A stretch of 36,341 bases of DNA from an uncultured Oscillospiraceae bacterium (GCA_910588455.1 CAJUPG010000010.1:1-36341); one strand, 5' to 3'. Positions 14,799 to 23,227 are shown, numbered from the stretch's first letter. Notes: generated from the sequence alone by a model not told the origin. Numbers and translations are program-made.

Positions 14799-16346
14799 TT
14801 ATTTCGCGTATTCGATGGCGCGGGTCTCCCGCAGCAGGTTTACCTTGATCTGGCCGGGATATTCCAGCTCGTCCTCGATTTTCTTGGCGATGTCCCGGGC
14901 CAGCAGAATCATCTGGTCCTCGCTGACCACCTCGGGCTTGACCATAATGCGCACCTCGCGCCCGGCCTGGATGGCGAAGGATTTCTCCACCCCGTCGAAG
15001 GAGGAGGTAATCTCCTCCAGCATCTCCAGACGCTTGATATAATTTTCCAGATTCTCCCGCCGGGCTCCGGGGCGGGCGGCGGAGATGGCGTCGGCGGCCT
15101 GCACCAGACAGGCCACGATGGTCTGGGGCTCTACGTCGTTGTGGTGGGCGTGAATGGCGTGGACCACGCCCTCGCTCTCCCGGTATTTCTTGGCCAGCTC
15201 CACGCCGATGGCCACATGGGAGCCCTCCACCTCATGGTCGATGGACTTGCCCAAATCATGCAACAGGCCGGCCCGCTTGGCCTCGGTGACGTTGGCGCCA
15301 ATCTCGGCGGCCAGCAGCCCGGCCACATGGGAAACCTCGATGGAGTGGTTGAGCACATTCTGACCATAGCTGGTGCGGTAGCGCATCCGGCCCAGCAGCT
15401 TGACCAGCTCGGGGTGCAGGCCGTGGACGTTGGTCTCGAAGATGGCCCGCTCGCCCTCGGCCTTGATGGTGGCGTCCACCTCCCGCTTGGCCTTCTCCAC
15501 CATCTCCTCAATGCGGGCGGGATGAATCCGGCCGTCCAGAATCAGCTTTTCCAAAGCCAGCCGGGCAATTTCCCGGCGGACCGGGTCGAAGCAGGAGACG
15601 GTAATGGCCTCCGGCGTGTCGTCAATAATCAGGTCAACCCCGGTGAGGGTTTCCAGGGTGCGGATGTTGCGGCCCTCCCGGCCGATGATCCGGCCCTTCA
15701 TCTCGTCGTTGGGCAGGGGAACCACCGATACGGTGGCTTCGGCCACGTGGTCGGCGGCGCAGCGCTGAATGGCAAGGGAAATGATCTCCCGGGCCTTGGT
15801 CTCCGCCTCGTCCTTATAGCGGGCCTCAATTTCCTTGATTTTCATGGCGGACTCGTGGGTAACCGCCGCCTCCAGCTGGTTGAGCAGGTAATTTTTGGCC
15901 TCCTCGGCGGTAAAGCCGGAAATCCGCTCCAATTCCTCCAGCTGCTGGTTTTTATACTGGTCCGCCTGCTTCTGGGTCTGCTCCAGATGGGTGATTTTCT
16001 GGGAGAGCTGCTCTTCCTTGCGCTCAATATTCTCGGTTTTGCGGTCTAAATTCTCTTCCTTCTGCTGAAGCCGGTGCTCCTGGCGCTGCAAGTCGGCCCG
16101 GCGCTCCTTCACTTCCTTGTCGTGTTCGTTTTTGGCTTTTAAGATTTCTTCCTTGGCTTCTACCAGAGCTTCGCGTTTTTTGCTTTCGGCGCTTTTATAG
16201 GCCTCGTTGACAATGCGGGTGGCCTCATCCTCTGCGGAGCCGATTTCCCGTTCCGCGGTGCTTTTTCGACGGTTCCACCCGATCATGCAGCCGATTACGG
16301 CTCCAATCAGGATACCGATTACGCCCCCAATGATATAGGGCAACAT
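14799..16346 (-). CDS. rny: Ribonuclease Y
   Basis: 515 residues from the ATG at 16346, which lies 8 nt after GGAGGTG; an in-frame TTG at 16364 is part of that ribosome site and is rejected. This endoribonuclease starts mRNA decay in Firmicutes. It has an N-terminal membrane anchor (about 2-24, PYIIGGVIGILIGAVIGCMIG), a long coiled coil (about 30-190), a KH RNA-binding domain (about 205-270, GRIIGREGRNIRTLE) and an HD phosphohydrolase domain with HDLGKSIDHE (about 361) and HAHHNDVEP. Its usual partner ymdB lies elsewhere in this window (24531). The leader holds a large hairpin. Confidence 0.95.
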   Translation of the reverse strand: MLPYIIGGVIGILIGAVIGCMIGWNRRKSTAEREIGSAEDEATRIVNEAYKSAESKKREALVEAKEEILKAKNEHDKEVKERRADLQRQEHRLQQKEENLDRKTENIERKEEQLSQKITHLEQTQKQADQYKNQQLEELERISGFTAEEAKNYLLNQLEAAVTHESAMKIKEIEARYKDEAETKAREIISLAIQRCAADHVAEATVSVVPLPNDEMKGRIIGREGRNIRTLETLTGVDLIIDDTPEAITVSCFDPVRREIARLALEKLILDGRIHPARIEEMVEKAKREVDATIKAEGERAIFETNVHGLHPELVKLLGRMRYRTSYGQNVLNHSIEVSHVAGLLAAEIGANVTEAKRAGLLHDLGKSIDHEVEGSHVAIGVELAKKYRESEGVVHAIHAHHNDVEPQTIVACLVQAADAISAARPGARRENLENYIKRLEMLEEITSSFDGVEKSFAIQAGREVRIMVKPEVVSEDQMILLARDIAKKIEDELEYPGQIKVNLLRETRAIEYAK

Positions 16347-16388
16347 TGGTTCGCACACCTCCAAAATTTTTGAATTGGCATAAAATCA

Positions 16389-16426
16389 GCCGCAGACAGC
16401 GCGGACGGCCCGCGTGTTTCTGCGGC
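16389..16426 (-). other. Leader hairpin of rny
   Basis: In the 5' leader, arms GCCGCAG and CTGCGGC (7 bp) enclose an inner stem CGCGG/CCGCG. The structure begins about 40 nt after the predicted start point and ends about 45 nt before the ATG. It could protect the transcript's 5' region or be a site for autoregulated decay. Confidence 0.5.
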
Positions 16427-16470
16427 AACTGAAAAACATCCCCAAGGTTTTTCATTTTTGTCCTGAGCAT

Positions 16471-16499
16471 ATTGTAAAGGTATCTGGGGCCCATGTCAA
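16471..16499 (-). promoter_or_regulatory. Sigma-A promoter of rny
   Basis: Minus-strand TTGACA (16494-16499) and TACAAT (16471-16476) have exactly 17 bp between them. This is one of the strongest promoters in the window and gives a leader of about 120 nt. Confidence 0.85.
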
Positions 16500-16550
16500 G
16501 ATTTATTCACACTTTGGACAAATTTCTTCTGGAAAATTATCCAGAAATAT

Positions 16551-16576
16551 GGGGCGCGGACCCAGGTCCGCGCCCC
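16551..16576 (-). terminator. GC-rich hairpin ending the six-gene operon
   Basis: An 11-bp stem (GGGGCGCGGAC with GTCCGCGCCCC) and a 4-nt loop lie just after the stop of the acyltransferase gene. The following sequence (ATATTTCT on the minus strand) is only moderately T-rich, so termination strength is uncertain. Confidence 0.6.
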
Positions 16577-16589
16577 GGCGCCACCCCAA

Positions 16590-17495
16590 TCACCCCTGCA
16601 CGGCGCAGGGCTCCTCAATGGTGACAATAAATTTTTCCAGAAGCGCCACCGGCTGGTAACGCAGCTTGGAGGCCCGCAGTCCTAAGTCCCCCGCGTCGTC
16701 CTCCCGGTTGATGAAGGCGGCGGTCCCTCCGGCGAAGCGCTGGGCAAACTGGGCCACCAGCATCTGATAGCAGCCCTCATAGTCCCGGTCGGCCTTCTCA
16801 ATGTGGGTGAACAGGGTATCCCCCACCACCTCCCCCAGGGAGAAGCCCGCGATCTTGCCCTCCACCCGGAGGACGCCGCCCTTCATGTCGTAAGTGGACA
16901 GATGCTCCAGCACCTCCCGGTTTTTGGCCAGCTCCTCGTGGAAGGAGGGGGCGGCCTTCTCCCGGCCGGCGGCGTAGCGGTCCAGAAATTCCAGCACCTC
17001 CGGCACCTGCTCCTGGGTCAGATCCTCAAAGCTCCAGCTTCCGTAGGTTTTGAGGAATTTATTCACATGGTTGCGCTGCCCGCTGAGCTTTTTGCCCCGG
17101 AAATACTGCAAATCCTCCGCCCGGTACAGGTAGTCGAAGCTGTCCCGGTTGGCCACGGCGGCGCTGTTGGGGAAAAAGGCCTGGAGCCGCTCCAGCTCCT
17201 CCCGGGGGATGGGGCAGAAGGATACGGGCATTTGATGGCGGCAGCAGTATTCGGCAATCTGCCGGTAGTGCTCCGGCCGGCCGCCCCCCAGGGGCAGGGG
17301 GAAGGTGGGCCCCAGGCCCGGGTAGTCCACCTTGAAGTAGAGAGAGCCGTCACAGACGGCGTATTCGGTCCGGTACAGGTCCCGCCACATAAACACGGTG
17401 CCGGGGGTGGTGTCGCAGATGCGCCCGCCGCTGTACTTGAAAAAGTCCCGCAGGCGGGGCAGGTCCCCTAACGTCAGGGGCTGAAATTCCAGCAT
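16590..17495 (-). CDS. DUF2156 (LPG-synthase C-terminal-like, GNAT-fold) protein
   Basis: 301 residues from the ATG at 17495, preceded by AAGGAT; the longer in-frame start would overlap the upstream gene. It shows the DUF2156 pattern: DFFKYSGGRICD near the N-terminus, FDYLYRAEDLQYFRGKKLSGQRNHVNKF in the middle, and GKIAGFSLGE and HIEKADRDYEGCYQMLV in the second acyltransferase-like half. The family shares the catalytic fold of phosphatidylglycerol lysyltransferase (MprF), but this protein lacks the membrane flippase domain. Its acceptor is unknown; aminoacyl transfer to a lipid or small molecule is only a family-level guess. It is last in the operon, 11 nt after the phosphoesterase. Confidence 0.8.
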   Translation of the reverse strand: MLEFQPLTLGDLPRLRDFFKYSGGRICDTTPGTVFMWRDLYRTEYAVCDGSLYFKVDYPGLGPTFPLPLGGGRPEHYRQIAEYCCRHQMPVSFCPIPREELERLQAFFPNSAAVANRDSFDYLYRAEDLQYFRGKKLSGQRNHVNKFLKTYGSWSFEDLTQEQVPEVLEFLDRYAAGREKAAPSFHEELAKNREVLEHLSTYDMKGGVLRVEGKIAGFSLGEVVGDTLFTHIEKADRDYEGCYQMLVAQFAQRFAGGTAAFINREDDAGDLGLRASKLRYQPVALLEKFIVTIEEPCAVQG

Positions 17496-17506
17496 AGTTT
17501 CAATCC

Positions 17507-18607
17507 TTATCTTTGTGTGATTTCCGGGCTCAGCCGGCCAAAATACCAGCCGGTGACCCCATTTTTCTTGGCCAATACCCCCCGGGAGGTGAACTCCGAT
17601 ACGGAGAGGACCTCCCCGGCGGACACGGGCAGACGGTAGTCGGTGCAGTCCAGGCACCAGGGGCCGTCCTTCCCCTGGCGGAGAAAGCGGGTGAGCACGT
17701 CCAGCTCCCGGCCGCTCTCCAGGTGGCGGCAGCGGGTGAACTCCTCCCCCGCCTCCAGAATCTCCACCCGGCTGTGTCCGAAGCGGACGTTGACGGAGGC
17801 GGGGCTGGCCTCCTGGCGGTCCAGGGCGGCGTATTGGGGCAGGCCGTCCCAGCAGTCCCAGGCAAAATCCTCAGAGGACTCCTCGGGAATCAGCAGGGCG
17901 TTGAGCTGGCCGTCCAGCTTCAGCACACAGGCCCCGTCAATGGAGATAATCTTCTGCTCCGGGCAGAACAGGGGGGCGGAGCTGGGGATCTGCTCCCGGT
18001 AGAGGGTGGTGGGCCAGTGGCCCACGATGACCCACCGGTCAAAGCGGTGGCCCTGGCCGAGAAAGTCGTCATTTTTCATGCACTTCCAGCGGTCCAGGTC
18101 CTCCATGTGCTCCAGAGAGGGCACGCCGCCGTGGACAAAGACCAGGTGCTCCCCCTCCAGAATGGTGGGCATGGCCTGAAGCCAGCGCCAGATTTCCGGA
18201 TAGGCCTTGCGCAGGTTGTCCCGGAGGCGGGGCAGATCCTCCCACTGCTCAAAGCCCCCCTCCCGGGCCATCTGGCGCAGGATGCTCTCCGGGTGCTGGG
18301 GGAGGAACCAGGAGAAGAACCCCTGGTCCCAGGCGCCGTTCTCCAGAAACCGCAGCACATAGCCGTCGCAGTTGCCGCAGACGGGGTAGATGGTATGGGT
18401 TTTTTGCAGCTCCAGCACATACCGGGCCAGCTCCAGGCTCTGGGCGCCCTTTTCCAGAATGTCCCCCAGAAGAACGAGAATGTCCTTGGGGGAAAATTCG
18501 ATTTTTCGCAGCAGATTTTCAAAAAAGGGCAGATTTCCGTGGATATCGCTGATGGCAATGATCCGGCGTCCGGGCTCCGGGCGGAAGGGGGCGATAACCG
18601 GTCTCAC
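17507..18607 (-). CDS. Calcineurin-like metallophosphoesterase with C-terminal extension
   Basis: 366 residues. The start is GTG at 18607, overlapping the prmA stop (GTGA) and 7 nt after GGAGG. The phosphoesterase core (about 14-250) has the metal-binding motifs IIAISDIHGN, LLGDILEKG, CGNCDG, FVHGG and VIVGHWPT, matching the PPP-type serine/threonine phosphatase and diadenosine tetraphosphatase group. About 85 residues at the C-terminus (VRFGHSRVEIL through GWYFGRL) look like a separate small beta-rich domain. The substrate is not known. Overlap with prmA and close spacing to the acyltransferase put it firmly in the operon. Confidence 0.85.
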   Translation of the reverse strand: MRPVIAPFRPEPGRRIIAISDIHGNLPFFENLLRKIEFSPKDILVLLGDILEKGAQSLELARYVLELQKTHTIYPVCGNCDGYVLRFLENGAWDQGFFSWFLPQHPESILRQMAREGGFEQWEDLPRLRDNLRKAYPEIWRWLQAMPTILEGEHLVFVHGGVPSLEHMEDLDRWKCMKNDDFLGQGHRFDRWVIVGHWPTTLYREQIPSSAPLFCPEQKIISIDGACVLKLDGQLNALLIPEESSEDFAWDCWDGLPQYAALDRQEASPASVNVRFGHSRVEILEAGEEFTRCRHLESGRELDVLTRFLRQGKDGPWCLDCTDYRLPVSAGEVLSVSEFTSRGVLAKKNGVTGWYFGRLSPEITQR

Positions 18608-19545
18608 AGCGCCGCCTCCAGGGCGATCCAGCCGTTTTTCTCCCGGCGGCGGGTGACGCGCAGGCCCTGGCCCTCCAGGGCGGCGGCCACCTCGTCCCCC
18701 CGGGCGTCGATGATGCCCGAGCACAGGAACACCCCGTCCGGGGCCAGCAGCCCGGGGACCTGGGGGGCCAGAGGGATAATCACGTCGGCCACAATATTGG
18801 CCAGCACCAGACCGTAGCGCTTTTGAGCCAGCCGCTCCGCCAGGGAGCGGTCCTCCAGAATGTTTCCGGACTGTACGTGATAGCGGTCCCTCCCCACCCC
18901 GTTCAGGGCGGCGTTTTCATAGGCCACGTCCACCGCCTTGGGGTCGATGTCCACCGCCTCGGCGAAGCCGGCCCCCAGGGCCAGGGCGGCGATGGACAAA
19001 ATGCCGCTGCCGCAGCCCAAGTCCAGCACCTGGGCGCCGGGGCGGGTGTGCGCCTCCACCCCCTCCAGACACAGCTGGGTGGAGGCGTGGGCCCCGGTGC
19101 CGAAGGTGAGGCCGGGGTTCAAATAGAAGGGGGTGCGCCCCTGGGGGACGGGCTGCTCCCGCATCCACTGGGGGACCACATAGAGCCGGGCTCCGATCTC
19201 CATGGGCTGATAGTATTTCTGCCAGCTGTAGGCCCAGTCATTTTCCCCCAGGGGAACCGTGGTATACTCCCGGTCCAGCTGTTTTGTGTACTGCCGCAGG
19301 AGGGCCTGGCCGTCCCCGTCGTCGGTGACATAGAACTTCACCCGGCATACGCCCCGCATCCGGTCCAGCAGGTCCTGGTCCACATAGTCCCAGTATTGCC
19401 GGTTCTGCTCCAAAAATTGCTGAAATTCCCCCTCATCCTCCACCACAAGGCCGGTAATGCCGGCGGCAATGAGTTTGGCGGTTACCTCCTCCAGCTCCGC
19501 CGGGGTGGTGTTGACGGATACCTCCAGCCACTTCAGTTCCTCCAT
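18604..19545 (-). CDS. prmA: Ribosomal protein L11 methyltransferase
   Basis: 313 residues, normal for PrmA, from the ATG at 19545, one base after the degV stop. It methylates ribosomal protein L11 with S-adenosylmethionine. Visible motifs are the N-terminal KWLEVSVNTTPAELE, the linker NPGLTFGTGAHASTQLCLE, the SAM-binding VLDLGCGSGILSIAALALGA and LVLANIVADVI, close to family consensus. The next gene starts within its stop codon. Confidence 0.93.
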   Translation of the reverse strand: MEELKWLEVSVNTTPAELEEVTAKLIAAGITGLVVEDEGEFQQFLEQNRQYWDYVDQDLLDRMRGVCRVKFYVTDDGDGQALLRQYTKQLDREYTTVPLGENDWAYSWQKYYQPMEIGARLYVVPQWMREQPVPQGRTPFYLNPGLTFGTGAHASTQLCLEGVEAHTRPGAQVLDLGCGSGILSIAALALGAGFAEAVDIDPKAVDVAYENAALNGVGRDRYHVQSGNILEDRSLAERLAQKRYGLVLANIVADVIIPLAPQVPGLLAPDGVFLCSGIIDARGDEVAAALEGQGLRVTRRREKNGWIALEAAL

Positions 19546-19546
19546 C

Positions 19547-20416
19547 TCACCGCTCCGTTCCCACATAGAACAGGGCCAGGGTGCCGGGGCCGGAGTGGGC
19601 CCCGATGACCGGGCCGATATAATTGATCCAGATATTCCGCACCCCAAACCGTTCCCGGACCATCTGGGCCACAGTCTGGGCGTCCTCCAGGCAGTCCCCG
19701 TGGCTGATGAATACCGTCTGGCTGTGGGGGTCGATGGCGGTCTGCTCCATTTGGTCCACCAGGGCCTTAAGGGAGGCCTGCCGGCCCCGGGCCTTGGCGA
19801 TGCTCACCAGGCGCCCCTCCTTGTCCACATGGAGCACCGGCTTGATGTTCAGCATGGAGCCGACCATGGCGGTGGTGGTGGAGATGCGCCCGCCCCGCTT
19901 CAAAAAGTGCAGGTCGTCCACGGTGAACTTGTGGCAGATGGACTGCTTATTGGCCTCCGCCCAGTCCCGGACCTCTTCAATGGAGGCCCCCTCCTGCCTT
20001 TTCCGGGCGGCCAGGTAAACCAACAGGCCCTGGCCCATGGAGGCGCACAGGGTGTCCACCGTATAGAGCCTCCGGCTGGGGTACTTCTCCAAAAGCTCCT
20101 CCACCGCCAGCCGGGAGGACTGGAAGGTGGCGGACAGCCCGGAGGAGAAGGCCAGCACCAGAACATCCTTCCCCGCCTGAAGCAGGGGTTCCAACATCTC
20201 CGTATATTGGGCCATATTGACGGCGGCGGTAGTGGCTACCTCCCCGGCCCGGAGCTTTTCATAAAAGAGATGGGGGTCCATGTCCCGGTTGTCCGGGTAA
20301 TTGCAGTAGTTTGTTTCGTTCAGGGTGAAGGTCAGGGGCAGGACCTGTATGTCCAGCTCCCGGACCATCTCCGCGCTCAAATCGGCGGAGGAGTCGGTAA
20401 GCAGCACGAAAGACAT
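19547..20416 (-). CDS. DegV-family fatty-acid-binding protein
   Basis: 289 residues from the ATG at 20416, preceded by AGGAGG. It has the DegV pattern: FVLLTDSSADL at the N-terminus, the Thr/Ser loop TTAAVNM, LVLAFSSGLSATFQS, KRGGRIS and KPVLHVDKEGRL. DegV/FakB proteins bind a fatty acid for phosphorylation by FakA, which feeds exogenous fatty acids into phospholipid synthesis. No fakA is in the window, so the physiological role is inferred. It sits 11 nt after the DUF1836 gene. Confidence 0.9.
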   Translation of the reverse strand: MSFVLLTDSSADLSAEMVRELDIQVLPLTFTLNETNYCNYPDNRDMDPHLFYEKLRAGEVATTAAVNMAQYTEMLEPLLQAGKDVLVLAFSSGLSATFQSSRLAVEELLEKYPSRRLYTVDTLCASMGQGLLVYLAARKRQEGASIEEVRDWAEANKQSICHKFTVDDLHFLKRGGRISTTTAMVGSMLNIKPVLHVDKEGRLVSIAKARGRQASLKALVDQMEQTAIDPHSQTVFISHGDCLEDAQTVAQMVRERFGVRNIWINYIGPVIGAHSGPGTLALFYVGTER

Positions 20417-20427
20417 GATAAAACCTC

Positions 20428-20967
20428 CTATTTTGTGGATTTTTTCTTGGGCGGATGGGTCTGTCCGGTCTCCTGGAGAATATCCAGCAGCCGCACGCAG
20501 GCCAGCTGATTGGCATAGCTGCGCAGCGCCAGCTCCAGCGCGGCCCGGGCCAGATCCTCCCGGCCGTCCACCCGGTCCACCGTCTGGGCGGTATCGAGCA
20601 GGGCCGCATCCAGGGCGGCGGTAAAGTAGCCGTAGAGCTTCTCCGGGGACTCGTCCCGGACCTGGTCCGCGGAGAGCAGCACGCCGATTTCCCGCACGGA
20701 GAGTACCCGCTTCAGGGCGCACATAGCGGTAAGATAGCCCAGGTGAACCGGGCCGTAGCGCTTGCCCTCCGCCCGGGGAACCAGTCCGTCCTTGATATAG
20801 TTGTTGACCATGGCGGGGGTAAGCTTCTCCTCCTGGTCGAAGCGGATGAGCTGGCGGGACATATAGGAGATGATCTGGTCCATATACAGGGCGATGTCCG
20901 GCAGCTCGCTCCAGGCGGCGGGCCGCTCCTCCTCCAGACGGCGTTTGAGTTCATTGAGCTCCTGCAA
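20428..20967 (-). CDS. DUF1836-family protein
   Basis: 179 residues. The start is TTG at 20967, 8 nt after GGAGG; no in-frame ATG is available close by. The central part PDIALYMDQIISYMSRQL and LTPAMVNNYIKDGLVPRAEGKRYGPVHLGYLTAMCALKRVLSVREI matches DUF1836, whose first helices resemble a MerR-type winged helix (NNYIKDGL... as recognition region). DNA binding is therefore plausible but not shown. The C-terminal half is helical without recognisable motifs. Confidence 0.82.
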   Translation of the reverse strand: MQELNELKRRLEEERPAAWSELPDIALYMDQIISYMSRQLIRFDQEEKLTPAMVNNYIKDGLVPRAEGKRYGPVHLGYLTAMCALKRVLSVREIGVLLSADQVRDESPEKLYGYFTAALDAALLDTAQTVDRVDGREDLARAALELALRSYANQLACVRLLDILQETGQTHPPKKKSTK

Positions 20968-20994
20968 CTGCGGGGCCTCCTTTCCGTATCACGC

Positions 20995-21843
20995 TCAGGG
21001 TTCTTTTTTTCGGTTCTGCTCCCAGCGGCGCAGGCGCTCCAGGGCGGAGCCGTGCTGAAGGGAACGCATCCGGGGAAAGGCGGCCATCAGCCGCGCCTCT
21101 CCGGCGTTTTTCTCCGACAGAGCCTGCTCCAGCTTCTGGCGCAGGACTTCGGTCCGCTCCAGGAATTCCTCCCGCTGGTCGGCCAGCTCGCCCTTCCACT
21201 CGATCAGGCTGGCCTGCAAATCGTCCCGGAGGTTCTGGCCCCTCTCCGCGGCCTCCAGCACCCGGTCCGCGATGTTCCCGCCGATCTCGTCGGAGATGGC
21301 GTGGAGCTGGGCGGCGGCCTCGTCAATCTGGCGCAGACGGCGGTTGAGCTTGGCGATGGTGCGCACGGTGGCGGTAAGGTCCAGCAGGATGGCCGCCAGC
21401 AGCACGCCCAGCAGCACAACACCCAGGGCGTGGGGCAGGCGGGCAATCAGCCACAGCACGGTGGGGTGGATGAAATCCACCACCAGAAGGCAGGCCAGGC
21501 CCCAGGCCAGGGAGAAGCGCAGGCAGATATAGCCGTTCAGGTTAAAGGGCTCGTCAGAGTAGTCCCACCAGCGCTGATGAAAGAGCTGTTCCAGCACAAA
21601 GCCGGTGAGCCATTCCAGGGCGGAGGTAACCAGAAGGCTGCCCAGAAACAGCAGCGGAACGCTGCCGCGCAGGGGGAGCAGGCAGGCCAGCACGGCGGAC
21701 GCGCCAAAGCCGTACACCGGGCACCAGGGGCCGTTGAGGAACCCCCGGTTGATGAACTTTCCCGTGACCAGGGCGTGAAAGGCCACCTCCAGGCACCAGC
21801 CCAGAATGGCGTAAGTGAAAAAAATAAAAAGTGTCTGGTACAT
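20995..21843 (-). CDS. PF06541 (putative ABC-transporter type IV) membrane protein with C-terminal coiled coil
   Basis: 282 residues. About five membrane helices occupy residues 3-160, with the family motifs LGWCLEVAFHAL, GPWCPVYGFGASA and WWDYSDEPFNLNGYICL. From about 165 to 282 it is a charged, heptad-like cytoplasmic coiled coil (AKLNRRLRQIDEAAAQLH and on). The start ATG follows GGAGAGG. It is the first gene of the six-gene minus operon, with promoter TGGACT-N17-TATAAT. Despite the family name no ATPase is nearby. A shorter paralogue without the coiled coil is at 4830-5378. Confidence 0.85.
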   Translation of the reverse strand: MYQTLFIFFTYAILGWCLEVAFHALVTGKFINRGFLNGPWCPVYGFGASAVLACLLPLRGSVPLLFLGSLLVTSALEWLTGFVLEQLFHQRWWDYSDEPFNLNGYICLRFSLAWGLACLLVVDFIHPTVLWLIARLPHALGVVLLGVLLAAILLDLTATVRTIAKLNRRLRQIDEAAAQLHAISDEIGGNIADRVLEAAERGQNLRDDLQASLIEWKGELADQREEFLERTEVLRQKLEQALSEKNAGEARLMAAFPRMRSLQHGSALERLRRWEQNRKKEP

Positions 21844-21879
21844 AGCGGGCCTCTCCTGGTAAAATGGTTCGTTTGGTGT

Positions 21880-21910
21880 ATTATAGTATGCTTCTGGAAA
21901 AAAGTCCAGA
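21880..21910 (-). promoter_or_regulatory. Promoter of the six-gene operon with inverted repeat over the -35
   Basis: Minus-strand TGGACT (21903-21908) and TATAAT (21880-21885) are 17 bp apart. An inverted repeat TCTGGA/TCCAGA (21893-21898 and 21905-21910) covers the -35 and could be an operator. Confidence 0.6.
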
Positions 21911-21939
21911 GGAAGAAGGGGAACTTACCCAAAAAAGCG

Positions 21940-21968
21940 TTGCGTCCCGGGCGGGAGACTGCTATAAT
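21940..21968 (+). promoter_or_regulatory. Sigma-A promoter of ilvE
   Basis: TTGCGT (21940-21945) and TATAAT (21963-21968) have a 17-bp spacer. It is back-to-back with the minus-strand promoter at 21880-21908. The leader of about 50 nt has only a tiny CACG/CGTG hairpin and no T-box or leader peptide. Confidence 0.65.
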
Positions 21969-22026
21969 AGACCACACGTATTTTTCGTGAAATTACACCA
22001 GAACAGAAAACAGGAGGTCATTTGTC

Positions 22027-23091
22027 ATGCAAGAGATTAAAATCACCCGCGCAGCAGCGCTGAAGGAGAAGCCCGACTCCTCCACTCTGGTGTTCGGCAA
22101 GAGCTTTACCGACCATATGTTCATCGCGGACTACTACCAGGGCAAGGGCTGGTGCGATCCCCGGATCGTCCCCTACGGTCCCCTGCAGCTGGACCCCGCC
22201 GCCAAGGTTCTCCACTACGCCCAGGAGATTTTTGAGGGGCTGAAGGCCTACCGGACCGCCGACGGCTCGATTCAGTTGTTCCGGCCCATGGACAATATCC
22301 GCCGGATGAACCTGTCCGCCGAGCGGCTGTCCCTGCCCCAGGTCCCGGAGGACCTGGCCCTGGCCGGCATCACCGAGCTGGTGAAGCTGGAGCAGGACTG
22401 GGTGCCCCGGGAAAAGGATACCTCTTTGTATATCCGTCCCTTCATGATTGGCCTGGACCCCGCCCTGGGCGTCCATTCCTCCCACCACTGCCAGTATATC
22501 GTGATTGTGTGCCCCGTGGGGGCCTACTATCCCGAGGGGCTGGCCCCGGTGAAAATTTACGTGGAGGATCAGGACGTGCGGGCCGTCAAGGGCGGCACCG
22601 GTATGGCCAAAACCGGCGGCAATTACGCCGCGTCCCTCCGGGCCGGCGACCGGGCGGAGGCCAAGGGCTACACCCAGGTGCTGTGGCTGGACGGCGTGGA
22701 GCGCAAGTACATCGAAGAGGTGGGCGCCATGAACGTAATGTTCAAGGTGGGGGGCAAGATTCTCACCCCCGATCTCAACGGCTCCGTTCTGGACGGCATT
22801 ACCCGCCGCTCCTGCATCCAGCTGCTGAAGGACTGGGGCTATGAGGTGGAGGAGCGCCGCATCGCCGCCGCGGAGCTGTTTGAAGCCGCCAAAAACGGCA
22901 CCATGGAGGAGGCCTGGGGCACCGGTACTGCCGCGGTGGTCTCTCCCATCGGCGAGCTGGCCGAGGGGGATGAAAAGGTGATTATCAACAACAACGCCAT
23001 CGGCCCCGTCACCCAGAAGCTGTACGACGAGCTCACTGGCATCCAGTGGGGCCGGACCGCCGATCCCCATGATTGGATTATGAAGCTGTAA
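22027..23091 (+). CDS. ilvE: Branched-chain amino acid aminotransferase
   Basis: 354 residues, PLP fold type IV, of the longer BCAT form seen in Clostridia and eukaryotes. It converts branched-chain 2-oxo acids and glutamate to leucine, isoleucine and valine (reversible). The PLP-binding lysine is Lys195 (MAKTGGNYAAS); other family motifs are LHYAQEIFEGLKAYR, RMNLSAERL, YIRPFMIGLDP, QVLWLDG and EVGAMNVMF. The ATG follows AGGAGG. The gene has its own promoter and a terminator at 23129-23160, so it is monocistronic. Confidence 0.95.
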   Translation: MQEIKITRAAALKEKPDSSTLVFGKSFTDHMFIADYYQGKGWCDPRIVPYGPLQLDPAAKVLHYAQEIFEGLKAYRTADGSIQLFRPMDNIRRMNLSAERLSLPQVPEDLALAGITELVKLEQDWVPREKDTSLYIRPFMIGLDPALGVHSSHHCQYIVIVCPVGAYYPEGLAPVKIYVEDQDVRAVKGGTGMAKTGGNYAASLRAGDRAEAKGYTQVLWLDGVERKYIEEVGAMNVMFKVGGKILTPDLNGSVLDGITRRSCIQLLKDWGYEVEERRIAAAELFEAAKNGTMEEAWGTGTAAVVSPIGELAEGDEKVIINNNAIGPVTQKLYDELTGIQWGRTADPHDWIMKL

Positions 23092-23128
23092 GCGCCGGCT
23101 TGCCCAAGACCGGCCGCTGCCCTTTCCG

Positions 23129-23165
23129 CGCCCCCGGAGCGTACCCGCGCTCCGGGGGCGTTCTA
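23129..23165 (+). terminator. Intrinsic terminator of ilvE
   Basis: A 13-bp GC-rich perfect stem (CGCCCCCGGAGCG with CGCTCCGGGGGCG) has a 6-nt loop and is followed by TTCTATT. The T-run is short but the stem is very stable. Confidence 0.75.
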
Positions 23166-23227
23166 TTCCCCCGCCCGGGCGCATATACTCCAAAGCATCC
23201 CTACATAGGATAAAGGAGTGAAGCGGA

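Noticed and set aside
16347..16364. Longer RNase Y starting at TTG 16364
   Set aside because: That TTG lies in the GGAGGTG ribosome site; the ATG at 16346 has ideal spacing and leaves the usual membrane anchor at the N-terminus.
23160..23227. Sporulation sigma-E/G promoter before spoIIP
   Set aside because: GCATATA and CCTACATAG are suggestive but match poorly; not strong enough to list as a feature.
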